A stretch of 64,000 nucleotides of DNA from Fasciola hepatica (lineage: Eukaryota > Platyhelminthes > Trematoda > Plagiorchiida > Fasciolidae): positions 9,510,501 through 9,574,500 of the forward strand of contig CANUEZ040000163.1 in NCBI GenBank assembly GCA_948099385.1, written 5' to 3'. A program made the position numbers and the translations under genes. Shown piece by piece: positions 13,161-24,570 of this stretch. How positions within the stretch are numbered: position 1 is the stretch's first letter; every line of letters begins with the position of its first letter. The notes beneath the pieces are model-generated. The model was not told the DNA's origin and ran no database searches. It saw only the letters and a program-made list of their open reading frames with translations.

Positions 13161-13984
13161 GTAACCGTTAAGTTGGTAGTATGCTCAGTTTTGTGTGTTA
13201 GAGTCAAGTTTTTAAACGAGTTACTTGATTCGGATGCATTGCACATTTATAGATTGAACAGACTTTCTCATGCGGTGGATTTTTACTGAAGAAAGAGATA
13301 GCCGGCAACCCTAGAGTGATGATCATTTCATTGCGGGATGTTGGGGTATCAGTTGCCTGACTACCAACCTAAACCACGGGATCTGTTGGCTGGGCATAAA
13401 AATCAGCTTGTTTTCCCAGTTCTTACAACTGGTAATGCAGAGTATTGATTTTCTATCCTCCTCCAACACATCGAGGCATAGGCTGTGTTTTATTTCATCG
13501 AAATGGAAAATATTTTGACTAATTGGTATCCGTTAAATATGATCGCGGAGGGAAGACATGCGTATCCTCGCTCAGTGACCCACATTATCATTGCTCTTCA
13601 TTGGTCAGTGAAATTTCTGAGTGTACTTTTCCAGAATTTTGAAGCACAAACTATCTGTTTGTTTGGGATCTAATCTGCTGGAAGCAGAAAAAAACATATT
13701 CGCCCCTTTACCACCCTGAGCAGGATGATATAAGTAATTTATGAAGTAATCTGTAGCTTGGTGTACTATTGATTGTGAAGCCGTTCTTAACAAGATGACC
13801 CAATCGTTGACAGATTACAACCATTTCCGTTGACACTGTGCTACCGAATGCTAAACACTGACATGTAATATCACACGGCGCCTTTCTTTTTCGAAACGCT
13901 GATCGGAAATTGGTTTCGACGCACCATTCCTCAATACAATCATTACACGTCTGGTATATTTAGATTACCAGTGAGCGTGGACAG

Positions 13985-14100
13985 AGAAAAAAAACCATAG
14001 GGACTCGAACCAGCCCTTGAAGGGAAACAATAGCCCACTTGGGTCGATTATCAGCAGCTTGCATTATCTCCATACGATACAATGCAGCTCCTAATTGTCT
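13985..14100 (-). repeat. tRNA-like sequence with B box and T-run
   Basis: On the minus strand GGTTCGAGTCC (14011-14001) is a good B box, followed about seven bases later by TTTTTTTT (13994-13987), the form of a Pol III terminator. A clear A box is not seen upstream. It reads as a tRNA pseudogene or SINE head. Confidence 0.4.
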
Positions 14101-15200
14101 CCAGTTTCGCACATTCGCAATCACTGGACGCAGGATGAGTTGATTCTATGAGAGGGGTTCTCAATAAGTGTACTGCTATCAGTTTACTTAGACTATTACG
14201 TGAATAAAGCTGCTGTTCTTTTCTGTAACTGGGATTATTACTGATGAGCTAGCTTATCTATTACTGTTTCACTTATCTGGCTATATTTTGCGTCATATTT
14301 TTGGCCTTCATTATTACTGAGTGAAATACGAACGTGCCATGATGATGGCACCTATCTTATCCACTAGATCAATTTTAGCTCCACGATAGTTTTCAGTCCT
14401 CTTTGTACATAACAGTTGACAAATAGATTCAGTAGATCTTCATCCGAGCAAACCACTTCAGTGCTTCATTTGGACAGCTACTTCGTAATACTGTTAACCA
14501 ACATAAAGAAATTTCCAGATGGGGTGTGAAAGATAAACAATTTTTACCCCAAGAACTCAAATCCTGTCACATCACTAACCTGACAGACTAGAAATATTTC
14601 TCAGCATTTTTCCACTAGTCTTTACTACCAACCTCCAGGCTAAACGCGTCACTCGTATCGAGGATCATCTGTTGGGTTTGTATATCCTTTTTTGATCAGT
14701 GAACCTGCTGCCTCGACTGCAGACCCAAACCGTTCATGGTTATAATTAAGAAGATCGATCAACTTGGCGCAGATATTCAGAACAAAGAACAATAAAAAGT
14801 TTGGATAATTCACACATGACCTATTGATTATAAAAACCGGCATCTGAACCATCCTGTTCCAGGTTGAATATCAGTAGTGCACAAGCTTTTGCGTGCCAAC
14901 TAAGATTTTCGTTCAAATAGTACTTAGTCTTGGTTCCTTGATCTTTCTTTATTCAGAAGTGGACTAAATAATATTCTGGTAGGTATCTAAATTCAAGCAC
15001 AGATTTTACCGGCAAAATATTTCTGGAACAGCAAAGGAACAGGTTCTTAATATACAACTTTGCCTTACTGTAGTGAAACGGAAGTGTAAAATTTTGGAAT
15101 TCTGTTCAGGCATTCACTTAAGAAGCATCCCCATTGGTGGTTAACTATCTGTCAAAAAACTAGCGGTTACGATCACCCATAATCTTTGTTGGACTGAATA
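14101..15200. other. Non-coding interval, no gene recognised
   Basis: No frame longer than about 70 codons and no recognised repeat. Confidence 0.4.
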
Positions 15201-15221
15201 TAGTGCCTGTGTTTTCAAAAA

Positions 15222-15615
15222 ATGAAAAGACAAACCTACTACGTGTTATGCCTGCAAAGTTCATGTATGAATATTACTTCGCTGGTTGTATTCTTCTGCC
15301 CTCTTCTCCACTGGACTACAAACTCAAGGTGTCTCAAGCATTTATCCTATGCAAGTGGTATACCACGCAAAGATCTCGCAGACTTCATCATGTCCCAACA
15401 TCACAAAATGTGCAAAAGATTTTCCGAGGCCAACTCTTATCACCGCTTCACAGGGAACAAGGCATGTGTGCTTCCTCTTCTTCCACTAGCAATAATTTTT
15501 AAAAAGATTTATGCACGCACAACTGCCTACCGGTCCTCCATTGCCCCGTACCGTGCTCGATTCTTACGTAGTCTTGCAACATCGAAGCTGAACTTCGACA
15601 AATCTTAGTGTCTTA
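15222..15615 (+). pseudogene. CR1-type LINE ORF2 C-terminal fragment
   Basis: The 128-codon frame ends at 15608. It contains the post-reverse-transcriptase tail typical of CR1-like LINEs: a segment beginning LKHLSYASGIPRK, followed by CKRFSE and then KIYARTTAYRSSIAPY and ARFL. The LINE at 35.4-38.4 kb carries the corresponding region (around 38000-38234). A neighbouring frame at 15286-15489 fills the middle, so at least two frameshifts have occurred near 15430 and 15500. The catalytic domain is missing, as expected for a 5'-truncated copy. Function is lost. The class call is fairly secure. Confidence 0.65.
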
Positions 15616-17059
15616 GTTCGTAAGTCACTCCTCGTCATTGTGTTTTTTGTTGCCGTAAATGTTGCTTTCATTTTGTGCAATTTCTATGAGTATTGCTAAG
15701 TACTGCTGAATACTCACCCACCGGGGTGCATGAAGCAAACACTCGGCTTAACTTGACTATTCCGCATAACCTCAAAGGCCCACTGTACTGTTAGGTATAG
15801 CTGGCAACCAGACCCTGAGACATGGAGCGGAGAACCACATTAAGTCTCAACAGGTCGGGTGGGGTCGCGAACCGGAAATTCATCATATTTCACATATCCA
15901 GTGTTTAACTCGTGTTTTACCCAAAAAAGTGGTGAACTGTTCATCAATCTGAATGCATGAATTTCAGTTCACACACTCTTTTGAATTCTTTGAACATCCT
16001 AAATTCCATCTCAATATGTTTGAATTAACCTCAATGTGATGGATTTTAGCAAACGCCTTTGTTCCTAGGTGTGGGCACATCAGCCTGCACAATTTATATT
16101 CATTTATATAAATGATTTTCATGTAACGCACAAACTAAGTTAATCATACGGAGAAAACCTCTGATCGTCCTCACACATACAGTTTCATGATTAAAAAGCT
16201 GTCGCTTTTTCCTTCAGATTCTTTGGTTTGCTCTATTCCAGACTTCGCAGCTAGCCACCTCAAAGGGTATACACCAATGTTCATCTCATTCTGTTATATG
16301 TTCTGGCTCTGTTAGATAGTTGTGGGAATCTACAAGGTGGTCTGATGATGACTTTGTGTTTTTCCTATCCTTGTAGTAATGGACAGAACGGATCTCATGA
16401 AATGCTCCATTATACAGTGTCAATGCTCAGCTTATCATTTCAAACCATGAAAAATACATGACAGCTCGTCAGGAATTATCCGTGCTTCCGTACGTCATAT
16501 TCATCGAGCCCCAATTGAGGTTGGACTATAGATCACATGCATAAATACTCGGCCATCCAGGTTAGCTTTAGACGGTTCACTTCGTGACGCTGAGTCCTTC
16601 CATCACTGGTTTTTGAAGTTAACAAACTTATAATGGTCCATGTCTATCCTGAACATTTTATCGGTCTGAGTCCACCTGGAACGAATTGTAAAAGATTTTC
16701 TTTCCATTAGAAACTTGTGAACAAGAATCACTTATTGAACAACAATATGTCTCGCTGCTGATCTCATCCAATAGGATATTCCAAATTTTGATGTATTAGG
16801 GCTCCCCTGTTGCTCAGTTGACTGGAATCTCGATCAGTAACTAAATAGTACCGATAATAGTTATTATGTTATTTTTGTGTTATTAGATAAAGTACAACAT
16901 TACTTAAAGGTTACTTAAAGGGAAGTGACCGGTCGTGGCAGGATCCAAACTTATGACAACAAAATATAAACCACACGGGGGTGATTTTGAGGAACACCAC
17001 TGATAATTGCTGAATTACACTTTAATCTTGGTGCACATATTTTAGCTTCCTCAATACAG
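15616..17059. other. Non-coding interval, no gene recognised
   Basis: It follows the LINE fragment, so its first 100-150 bases may be 3' untranslated sequence of that LINE. Nothing else is recognised. Confidence 0.4.
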
Positions 17060-17565
17060 TTAAACTAACATCTGTACCAGTTTTCACTCTACTATGACAG
17101 CCCTTTCTACATAATCCGAAAACACCGGTTCAGTCAAATGCTCTGGCTCAAAAGCGTCACCTGGGCAGTTACATTTCACCGGGTGGTCAGACATCGGATG
17201 AAGTGTCGAAGTGTACACAGAAGGCGAATTCGGAATTTGCCGATCTTAGTCATCTGCGGTGCTCACGTGACATCCGGTTATCTATTAGGGGTGGAGTGTA
17301 TTCTGGCGCAGTCAGATCCATTCTTGAATACGGCTCCGAAAAGTGACTGGTACGGGTGAAAAACAGGCGAAGACTGTCGGTGTTCTGGCATCGACCTTTC
17401 CGTAGTATTGCTTTGATAGGATGGGAACACCGCATCAGCAATACTGAAGTTAGGCCTGTTGTGCTTAAAACCATTGGTCAGTCACTGGAACAGATTCTGA
17501 ATCTTAACAGATTGAGATGGCTGAAGCTTACGCATGTCCACCTGTGATACATCACGTCTCACTTT
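17060..17565 (+). pseudogene. RTE-type LINE C-terminal fragment
   Basis: Frames read in succession give the thumb and C-terminal end of an RTE reverse transcriptase: LGSYISPGGQTSDEVSK, then FADLSHLRCSRDIRLSIRG, then VRSILEYGSEK, then RLSVFWHRPFRSIALIGWEH, then RISNTEVR and LNRLRWLK. The order and spacing agree with the usual RTE pattern of a LYGSETW-like block followed by FDHRCLRSIA..WWEHRISN and LRWLGHVLRM. At least three frameshifts or stops occur (for example after GSEK near 17348). It is a 5'-truncated dead relic. It shares this region with the minus-strand fragment at 20440-20990, showing both are copies of one element class. Confidence 0.75.
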
Positions 17566-20439
17566 AGTTTATTGCGAAACATTTGACAGCTACGAGGAGC
17601 TGATTAATTTTTTAAAAGAAATTATCAACCCAGGCATCTGATCAAATCCAGTTGACTTTTGGGTCAATTCGAAATTTATCAAAATCGCCCATGCTTTATA
17701 TCCTAAATAAACTTATAGCACAGAATTTGATAGATTTATCTTTCTTTATTGAGTTTTATTTATCCGATCAGATACAACAATATTAGGTGCTTCACGCCAC
17801 TCACTAGGCCGCCATAAAGACGGAAATGAGAGAGTAAATGTTGAACAGGAATAGGCTACTGAAATAACTGCCAGTAACATTTCTTGAGACATCAGCTAGT
17901 GTGAACGTGAGCTCGTTTGAACACTGTAAATAGAAAATAAAATAATACTCTTCAAGGAGCCTGGAAAAGTGAATGTGGCTTTCTCGAAAAACGTTTGATT
18001 TTTCTATTTACAGTTCGGAAAATAAAAGGTTTTGTGCAAAAATGCTGCACTCATTAACTCGACAAATTAAAAAGTCTGGATTATCGTTAGTTGATCCGAA
18101 ACGACATTTTAGTTCAATACAGCTGTGTTTGAACTCCAAATGGGAAGATATTTGCCTCCTTCCCAGCTTTATTTTCGTAATTTTTCTCATAAAAACCAAA
18201 ACAAAGGTTGGAAATATAAAACTACCGATGACTGAACGCTGTTCACGTTAGCCGTACAATATTCTGTGTGAAGTCACTGGATGATCTTGATGAACATGGT
18301 TAATTTGACTGATGGTTGACGGTCAAAATCTAATAAATGTCCGATCATGAATAATTTTCAATCTCGTGGAAGTAAAATTTGTAATTTTCACCATGGAGGA
18401 ATAAGTACTGATCCTCCCTGGAGCAATTCCTTTCATAGAAATATCGATTATATTTCTGCTTAGCAGAAAGAAGCGAAAGCAGCACAAACACATTTTAAAA
18501 ACACGGTATCATCTGGTAGTTTGTTAGGAATTCCGCAGTTTATCGTAGGATCTCGAGAAAATCGTTGTTGACTACTCTGGACCATCTGATCTTGAAGTCA
18601 AGGTCATGTGCGCGTGGTCCAGTGAACATCCAAGTTTTTTTTTGAAAGGACATATCCAAAGAGAGCATTTAGATATATATCCTTACGCACCATTACGCAG
18701 AAGGATGAAGCCAAGTGAGGCACCTAATCTTTTGGCCGGTCAGAAGCTAGCCGAATACGTCCACTGATGGTGGTTACTTGTTGCAGATGCGAAGAAATTC
18801 AGATTACATCATCGGTTATTTTTAGCTTCCAGTTTACTCTTCGTGCTCTCTGGTGAAAGTTGGAAGTTTCACCAAAGCGGTATTCGGGAGGAAATCCATC
18901 CAATTGGCTAATTTACTGTGAAACCCATTGGCCCGGTTATTGTGCGCTGGAATAAATCCTGACTGTCCAATTTGAGGGAGTATTATCTAAGAGATCATGG
19001 AAAGCAAAGAATTATTCAAACTGGAACAATACATTTCCAGCCTTTCAGATTGGAAATTCTTCTAGGAGGACTGCTTTGCTGTCGGGTCCCTGTGTCAAGC
19101 TGTGCCTTCCATAGAAAAGTAAATCTTCTTGCCTTGTACATAGACACTCACTTGTTGTATGCTTTTGGAATTGCAAAACCGTGGAAAGTTTCAAGGGCCA
19201 GTTACAATATTTGAGCCAACAGAGGCTTGATTTGATCATGATGAAGAGCTTTTAATGTTGGCGAAATAAGTGGGTGCACTTTCTTCAAACTGATATAAAC
19301 ATTTTGTAACAGGTTGTAACATTCTACATCGAGGGCGTAACAATTTTAAAAACCACATTTACATTCGAGATTTTACAATAACTGCGAAGTATTTCTAAAG
19401 GAATAGTCCAGAAATCAACGGTATACTACTTTTTCAGGAGCGTCAAAGCACAGCCTGTTCAGTCCCAAATGTTAATAACGAAGAAACTGTACACGAACTT
19501 GTTACGAACAATCGCATCAGAAACAGCATTTGAGCACGCAAATTACTCCCAATTCAGCCCTATCCACTCCCCTCCCCATGAACTCCCGCGCGACAGCGGT
19601 TAGCACTTTGTTTTGCCCAAATAAAGTAACTTTAATATTTTTTAGGATCTGTCGTTTGCACAGAGGGGAATTTCACCAAATGTTCAAGAATAAAATATGA
19701 GGTACAAAAATGGTGTGCGATTTCACGGTTCTTGTTTTTCATGCCCATACGTGTACGTTCCCATAGTGACTCGTTTTTAACTCAATATTTTATCTCGCAC
19801 TCATTCGCGATAAGATAGTTTGAGTAACTATCAATTACTAATTTAGTATGACTTACGAGCAGCATGGATATTTCGTGCGTGAAGTGATTAGGTCAGAAGC
19901 AAAATATTTTGTCTTCACGTCATTTGTCTCTTGGAATGTTGTATCAAACCTTCCAGTCAAGTATTCAGATTGTTCCTTGGTAGGAAAAAGAAGCTTGTAG
20001 AGATTTTGCAATTTCAACCTTACGCTATGTTTACTTTCTCTATACTGACATAATTTGAAATGTTCATTCAGGTGGAATAAGGACAACTGGAACTCTGTCA
20101 GTGGTTATGAGACGACAAACGCACCGAAATAAATTGGTTTATTCAGTTTATTCTATTGACGGTTAAATATTAGTGCCGTGAAAGAAGCCTGTCTTGCAGA
20201 GTGAGAAAGACCCCAAACATTTAGGTAGAAAATGACGCATCGCCTCAAACTTTCAATCGTGACACCGTTCTGTTCAGTTCTTTTAGACATTGGCCTCGCA
20301 CTTCCATACTGGGACTTTAGTAGATATTTCGCAGCACTATCTTGTCAAGAGCAAAATAACGACAATGAAAATTATCGAGGAAAACCCGGCAGACGAAGGA
20401 AGAACTCGGATGTAATGAATCCATTGAGCTAGGTAACTT
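17566..20439. other. Non-coding interval, no gene recognised
   Basis: The longest frame is a 92-codon one at 17973-18251 with no recognised domain and no convincing splice or promoter context. It is lysine- and serine-rich with a hydrophobic stretch near its C terminus, and could be chance. Confidence 0.4.
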
Positions 20440-20990
20440 ACAGTGCCACGTCATGTAACCAAAACCATCCGGTGAACGAATTACTTTAACCGAAAACCCC
20501 AAGGCTGACTCGTTCTACTCGGCCAAGTGCACCCGTTAAGGCTTTCCTTACTTCTTACCATATCGTGAATTTGTCACCCTCAAACTAGTCACCAGCCACT
20601 ACCTACCTCGGAGAACAACTAACACTGAGGAAGTCTATCATAGGGCATGAGTAACACATGTTCCAACCAAAAAAATTGTTTAAATTGTTTGCATGCTCCA
20701 GCAACTGGTTTGTCGATCCCGACGCCCTCGGTCTAACCTCAGCATTAGTGATTCTGTGGTCCCTTCATGTGAGAGCAATACCGTGAAGACATCCGTGATC
20801 AAATGCCAAAATATCTTTGTGTGTCTTCTGCTTGTACCGGTTACGTTTCTGAGCCTTACAAACGGGCAAACCTGACTGCCGAAGTAAACACTCCACCGTT
20901 GACAGATAACCAGATGCTTATCCGGCGCTACAGGTGGTTCGAATTTGTTAAACCTGAAAGCACCTTTTTTATGTGTGAAGGCACTTCATT
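20440..20990 (-). pseudogene. RTE-type LINE C-terminal fragment
   Basis: Minus-strand reading from about 20985 downward gives, in shifting frames, RRISIWLSVNGGVFTSAVRF, then GSET and PVQAEDTQ, then LAFDHGCLHGIAL, HRITNAEVRPRASGS, LEHVLLMPYDRLP and possible decayed terminal sequence to about 20440. These correspond block by block to the RTE C terminus also seen at 17060-17565. Several stops interrupt it, so it encodes nothing now. The 3' limit is uncertain because the last 150 bases match only weakly. Confidence 0.7.
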
Positions 20991-21879
20991 CGATATCCTA
21001 CCACTTGGTGAAATGTAACTTTCTGGATGTGTTGGTTGTTTTGTCTTTGACTATATTACTGACGTTTTCTGTCTGGTCAACAGAAGACTTGTGTTTGGCA
21101 CAGCTGAAGTCGAGCATTTTGATTGAAGCGAAAGACTGCATAAATCACCCAGGAATTTTAAACAGCTGAGATTTCTGTTTTGCACATTGTATTGATAAAC
21201 TGATTGCTTCTCCTAAAGAACTAACATTGTACACGATGGTATTGGAAATTGAAATGAAATTGTCAGCACTGGGGACTCTACAGCATAATTGCATACAGAT
21301 CAACCAGCCAGCGCACTTGGCCATCTAAGACGCGGGTCGACTGGCTCATGATTCTAACGAGGAAAGCGGTGACTAAACGATGGTTGAGTTCAAACTCGAA
21401 AGATACTGTCTTGGTGAGTGTTGTGTCCGTAGTTAGTAGCACAACAAATAATGGTGGCTTTGCATTTACTTGTCCGAGCGTAAACACAAAACTCGGCCGT
21501 AACCGACGAGCAAGCCACGAGCAAGCAAATGAGTTGGCGTAAAGAGCTGAGCTACATGTGCTGTCACGCGCAATAGAGCAAGACCAATCAGTACACAGCA
21601 AAATCGATAAGTCAATACTGTTGACGGTAAAGCATAACTAAAGATCAAGGCAAATCAGGCGTATGTTCATTCACGAGAGGAATGGTGATCGGTTGTCCGA
21701 GTACTGTGTGTGACTTTAACCAGATACAACAGTGAGTGCCTCGAAACATACAAGAGATTTATTTCTAACCAGCGGACACAGAAGCCGGCTGAGTCCTTTG
21801 ACCGTTGCGCGTTGTCGCTGAGATTAACGGCATGATTGTGCACTTTTGACGTCTCTCAAGTGCAGCCTCTTGTGAGACC
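20991..21879. other. Interval 5' of the gypsy relic, possible decayed LTR
   Basis: No coding region is recognised. By position the upstream LTR of the Ty3/gypsy relic could lie in 21300-21850, but no matching downstream LTR was found by eye, so this is only a positional guess. Confidence 0.25.
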
Positions 21880-22204
21880 GGATAGAAATGGAATTACAAA
21901 ACCCTGCGCTATTTAAAAAGCTATTTAAGACGCATGGAGATGTTGAGTATGTCGTTATCTTGTGGTTTGAACAGAATAACATCTGAGAAATGCTCGGAGC
22001 CGAAGACGGAGTGTCGGTTTTATGACAGCATACAGCTCACGAGAAGAGACAATTATCCGGTATGAGGATGAACCTGGGATAACTGCAAGAAGTGCATCGT
22101 TTCGTATCAAAATGTTTCAACGAAAAAGCCCTGGATAGAGAACAAAATTACCACAGTACATATTGAATGAATAGGGTGCAGATGCTGGCGAGGTGGAAGG
22201 GTAT

Positions 22205-22300
22205 TTTTGCAGAAATGTTGGTGGATGGAAAAGAAGTGGAATTTCAGCTAAACATAAGCACGCTGGTGAATATCATGTCTATCAACGCTCGACCTAGTAT
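22205..22300 (+). pseudogene. Gypsy retropepsin-like remnant
   Basis: The plus-strand frame contains LVDGKEVEFQLN followed by an ISTLVNIMS stretch, in the place of the usual gypsy protease segment with a D-T/S-G-A-D active-site loop. The active-site aspartate and glycine are not preserved, so it could not cleave a polyprotein. The assignment depends mainly on its position ahead of the reverse transcriptase. Confidence 0.4.
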
Positions 22301-22859
22301 TCAAATCAATTTATTGCCCTATTAATCCGGATGTGGATTTTCAGCGACTATAAAACGATGAGATTCGGGTATAATTAATAATACTTTGACAAAAATGCAT
22401 ACAGTATTCATTATGTGGAAGGGTTATAAGGCTAATTTAAAAGTGAGCTAATGCTAAAAGTCGTCCATTTTGAGGATGGATACCAAACAATCAAAAACTC
22501 TGTGGTGGTGGACCAGGACTATGTCCCGATCCCTGGATAGTCATCCATCAACAACCGGAGTTCGGTTACATACCGGATAACGTCAAATACAATTAAAGAT
22601 GTATGCACTGGTTCCCCGTGATAAAATTGGAATGCTTCAGAGAATGGTAACAATACACATAGACGATTCTCCTACACCTGTGGTACTACTGACAAGGCGT
22701 GTAGCACGCTAGGTTAGAAAACTCATAAACAATGCACTCAGGCGAGAACACTTTCCAATTTCCGGTTCGATCTTATTTTACCAGGGTTATCAAATGCACT
22801 TTGCTTTGATCTGGTTTTAGCGTTTTGGGATTAGGAGTTAGATGAAGCCTCGAGTTGTT

Positions 22860-23290
22860 CCACCACGAATGGCACACTATATAGCCGTTACTATTGGAGG
22901 AAACAACCATTCAGCCCGAAAGGTTTGCAACGAAATATTCCAGGAGAGGATTTTCAAAGCATTGAACGTCCCACCCGGAGTTCTCTAAGTAGCAGAGTAT
23001 ATTCTATTTTTTTCGAAAACATTAGGGAAACGAAAGAAGCTTCGACTCCTTTCTGCAACACTGTGTCCGAGATTTAATCAGACTGAAATGGAACAGGTTG
23101 ACGTTTTGTCAAAAAGCAAAGAAGTTTCAAGGCCACTTTTGCATTGGCAAAGGTATCAGGTAAGGTATCGAGTAAACGCAACTGTAGGTATACATGCGCC
23201 AACGGATAACAACTGTATCGGAAGTTTTATTACAATGATCGACTATCTGAGCAGATATATACAAAGTTAATGGAACTGATGTGACCGATC
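22860..23290 (+). pseudogene. Gypsy reverse transcriptase remnant
   Basis: Scattered frames correspond to a Ty3/gypsy reverse transcriptase palm and thumb. A VCNEIFQERIFKALN block stands where FQ..MD..L-like sequence precedes the YLDD loop, and the frame at 23180-23270 gives GIHAPTDNNCIGSFITMI followed by DYLSRYI, close to the conserved block of this family just before the RNase H connection. The YLDD box itself is not visible, and stops separate the parts, so it is inactive. Confidence 0.6.
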
Positions 23291-23370
23291 GGCCGGTTGA
23301 AACATAAGAGAAAACACGGATTTGGACAGACGAACAGCCACTAGAACTTGATCGCATAAAGCAGCTTATC

Positions 23371-23568
23371 GTGAAGGCCCCGAACCTAGCCCATTTTCAC
23401 CACATCTTAAATTGGTGCATACAATGTGATGTTACTCTACTTGGTTTGGGAGCCGTTCTTTTACAAAATAGGCACCCTCTTGATTATCGCAGCAGGACCT
23501 TAACAACTTGTGAACAAAAATATGCACAAATGGGAAAAGAACTAACTGCGATTTTGTGCTCTTAGGAG
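23371..23568 (+). pseudogene. Gypsy RNase H remnant
   Basis: A 64-codon frame carries the best-preserved stretch of the element: the strand with DVTLLGLGAVLLQN, the DYRSRTLT segment, and then CEQKYAQMGKELTAIL, which holds the conserved glutamate of the RNase H active site (KEL.AI). RNase H removes template RNA during reverse transcription. The frame stops at 23563, and the distal part of the domain continues only in other frames up to about 23760. It is non-functional. Confidence 0.75.
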
Positions 23569-24029
23569 AAGTCCAACAATTACACCTCCGGCTGGCTTAC
23601 GCAAAGATATATTCAGATCAGAAGTCATTGATCGTGATCTTCAATGAGTCAGTACACCCAGCACCTAGGAGACTGCATTTGATGCTAATATTTCTCCAAA
23701 AATTATACCCATGAATTACATTATGAAGAAGACAAAGGAATTTTTATGGCTGAAAACTCTCACGAATACCTATAGTGATTGCGAAAGACGGGCGCAAAGA
23801 AGGAAATGGGTAACAGAAAAACTCTAATGGCAGGAGTATTATCTTACTTCGAATACCATGTTGAGCTAACAATAGAGGACGAACCGATATCTAAAGTGAG
23901 CGGATGGTGGTCGTGTGGGACATCTGAAAAGACGCTCGGCGTCTGTTACACCATTCCCACACAAGTATCAGTCAATTTATCAGCTGGACCAAAGGAACTT
24001 TCTACAAGTTGGGTATGGCAGAACAGATC

Positions 24030-24570
24030 AAAATAGATGGTGACAGAATGTGAACCGTGCAGGCAATTCGCTCAAAGACGAACGATAGAACCGATGGAGA
24101 TGCGCCCAATACCGGACCAGCTTTGGGAAATGGTGGCGTTGGATAATTTCACCAAGGGAGGAACAGTTGCTTGATGACCGTTAGTTACTGCAGTGACTTA
24201 CTTAGAGTCACCCTCCTCAGAACAGAAACAACTGCAAGGATTACGGACAAACTGCTAGCTAACTTTGGAATTCTAATTCGGTTGATTTCCGATGGTGGTC
24301 TTTGGTTTAGCAGTAAGCAAATCCAACGCCTCTCCGAGGTATGGCATTATGGGCATAAAATTAGCAATCCTGATCGCAGCCTGTCCACTGGTTGAGCGTG
24401 AAGCTTGCTCATACCAGCTGAGATACTCAGCAGGTCGAGGGTAGTGATCTATTTATCGCTCCGATTGAGCTTCGAAGTATGCCGTCAGCAACTGTGGGAA
24501 CGAGCCCGACTAAAAGCTCAGTTGGAAGACTGAAGTGCAAGGCTCTAGCCGTTGGATCCGGGTGACAAGA
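24030..24570 (+). pseudogene. Gypsy integrase remnant
   Basis: Blocks in order: a zinc-finger end TECEPCRQFAQR, then MRPIPDQLWEMVALDNF at the first catalytic aspartate strand, then LISDGGLWFSSKQIQRLSEV at the second aspartate (frame ending at 24395), then a decayed glutamate helix, and finally TVGTSPTKSSVG near 24510. Integrase joins the cDNA copy to the host chromosome. Multiple stops (for example at 24172) and frame changes make it dead. The identification is supported by block order as well as by individual matches. Confidence 0.7.

Larger units (their letters stand above)
21880..24570 (+). mobile_element. Degenerate Ty3/gypsy LTR retrotransposon
   Basis: Plus-strand protein remnants occur in the canonical Ty3/gypsy order: short gag-like start (21887), protease-like (22210), reverse transcriptase (22860-23290), RNase H (23371-23565), then an integrase spread over 24030-24560. 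All domains are broken by stops and frame changes, and much of gag is absent. No flanking LTR pair could be matched by eye. The integrase end carries a block resembling the usual gypsy C-terminal catalytic-core sequence (TGKSPAELFMGR-like), here TVGTSPTKSSVGRLK. This is an old, inactive copy. The limits are those of recognisable protein similarity. Confidence 0.75.
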
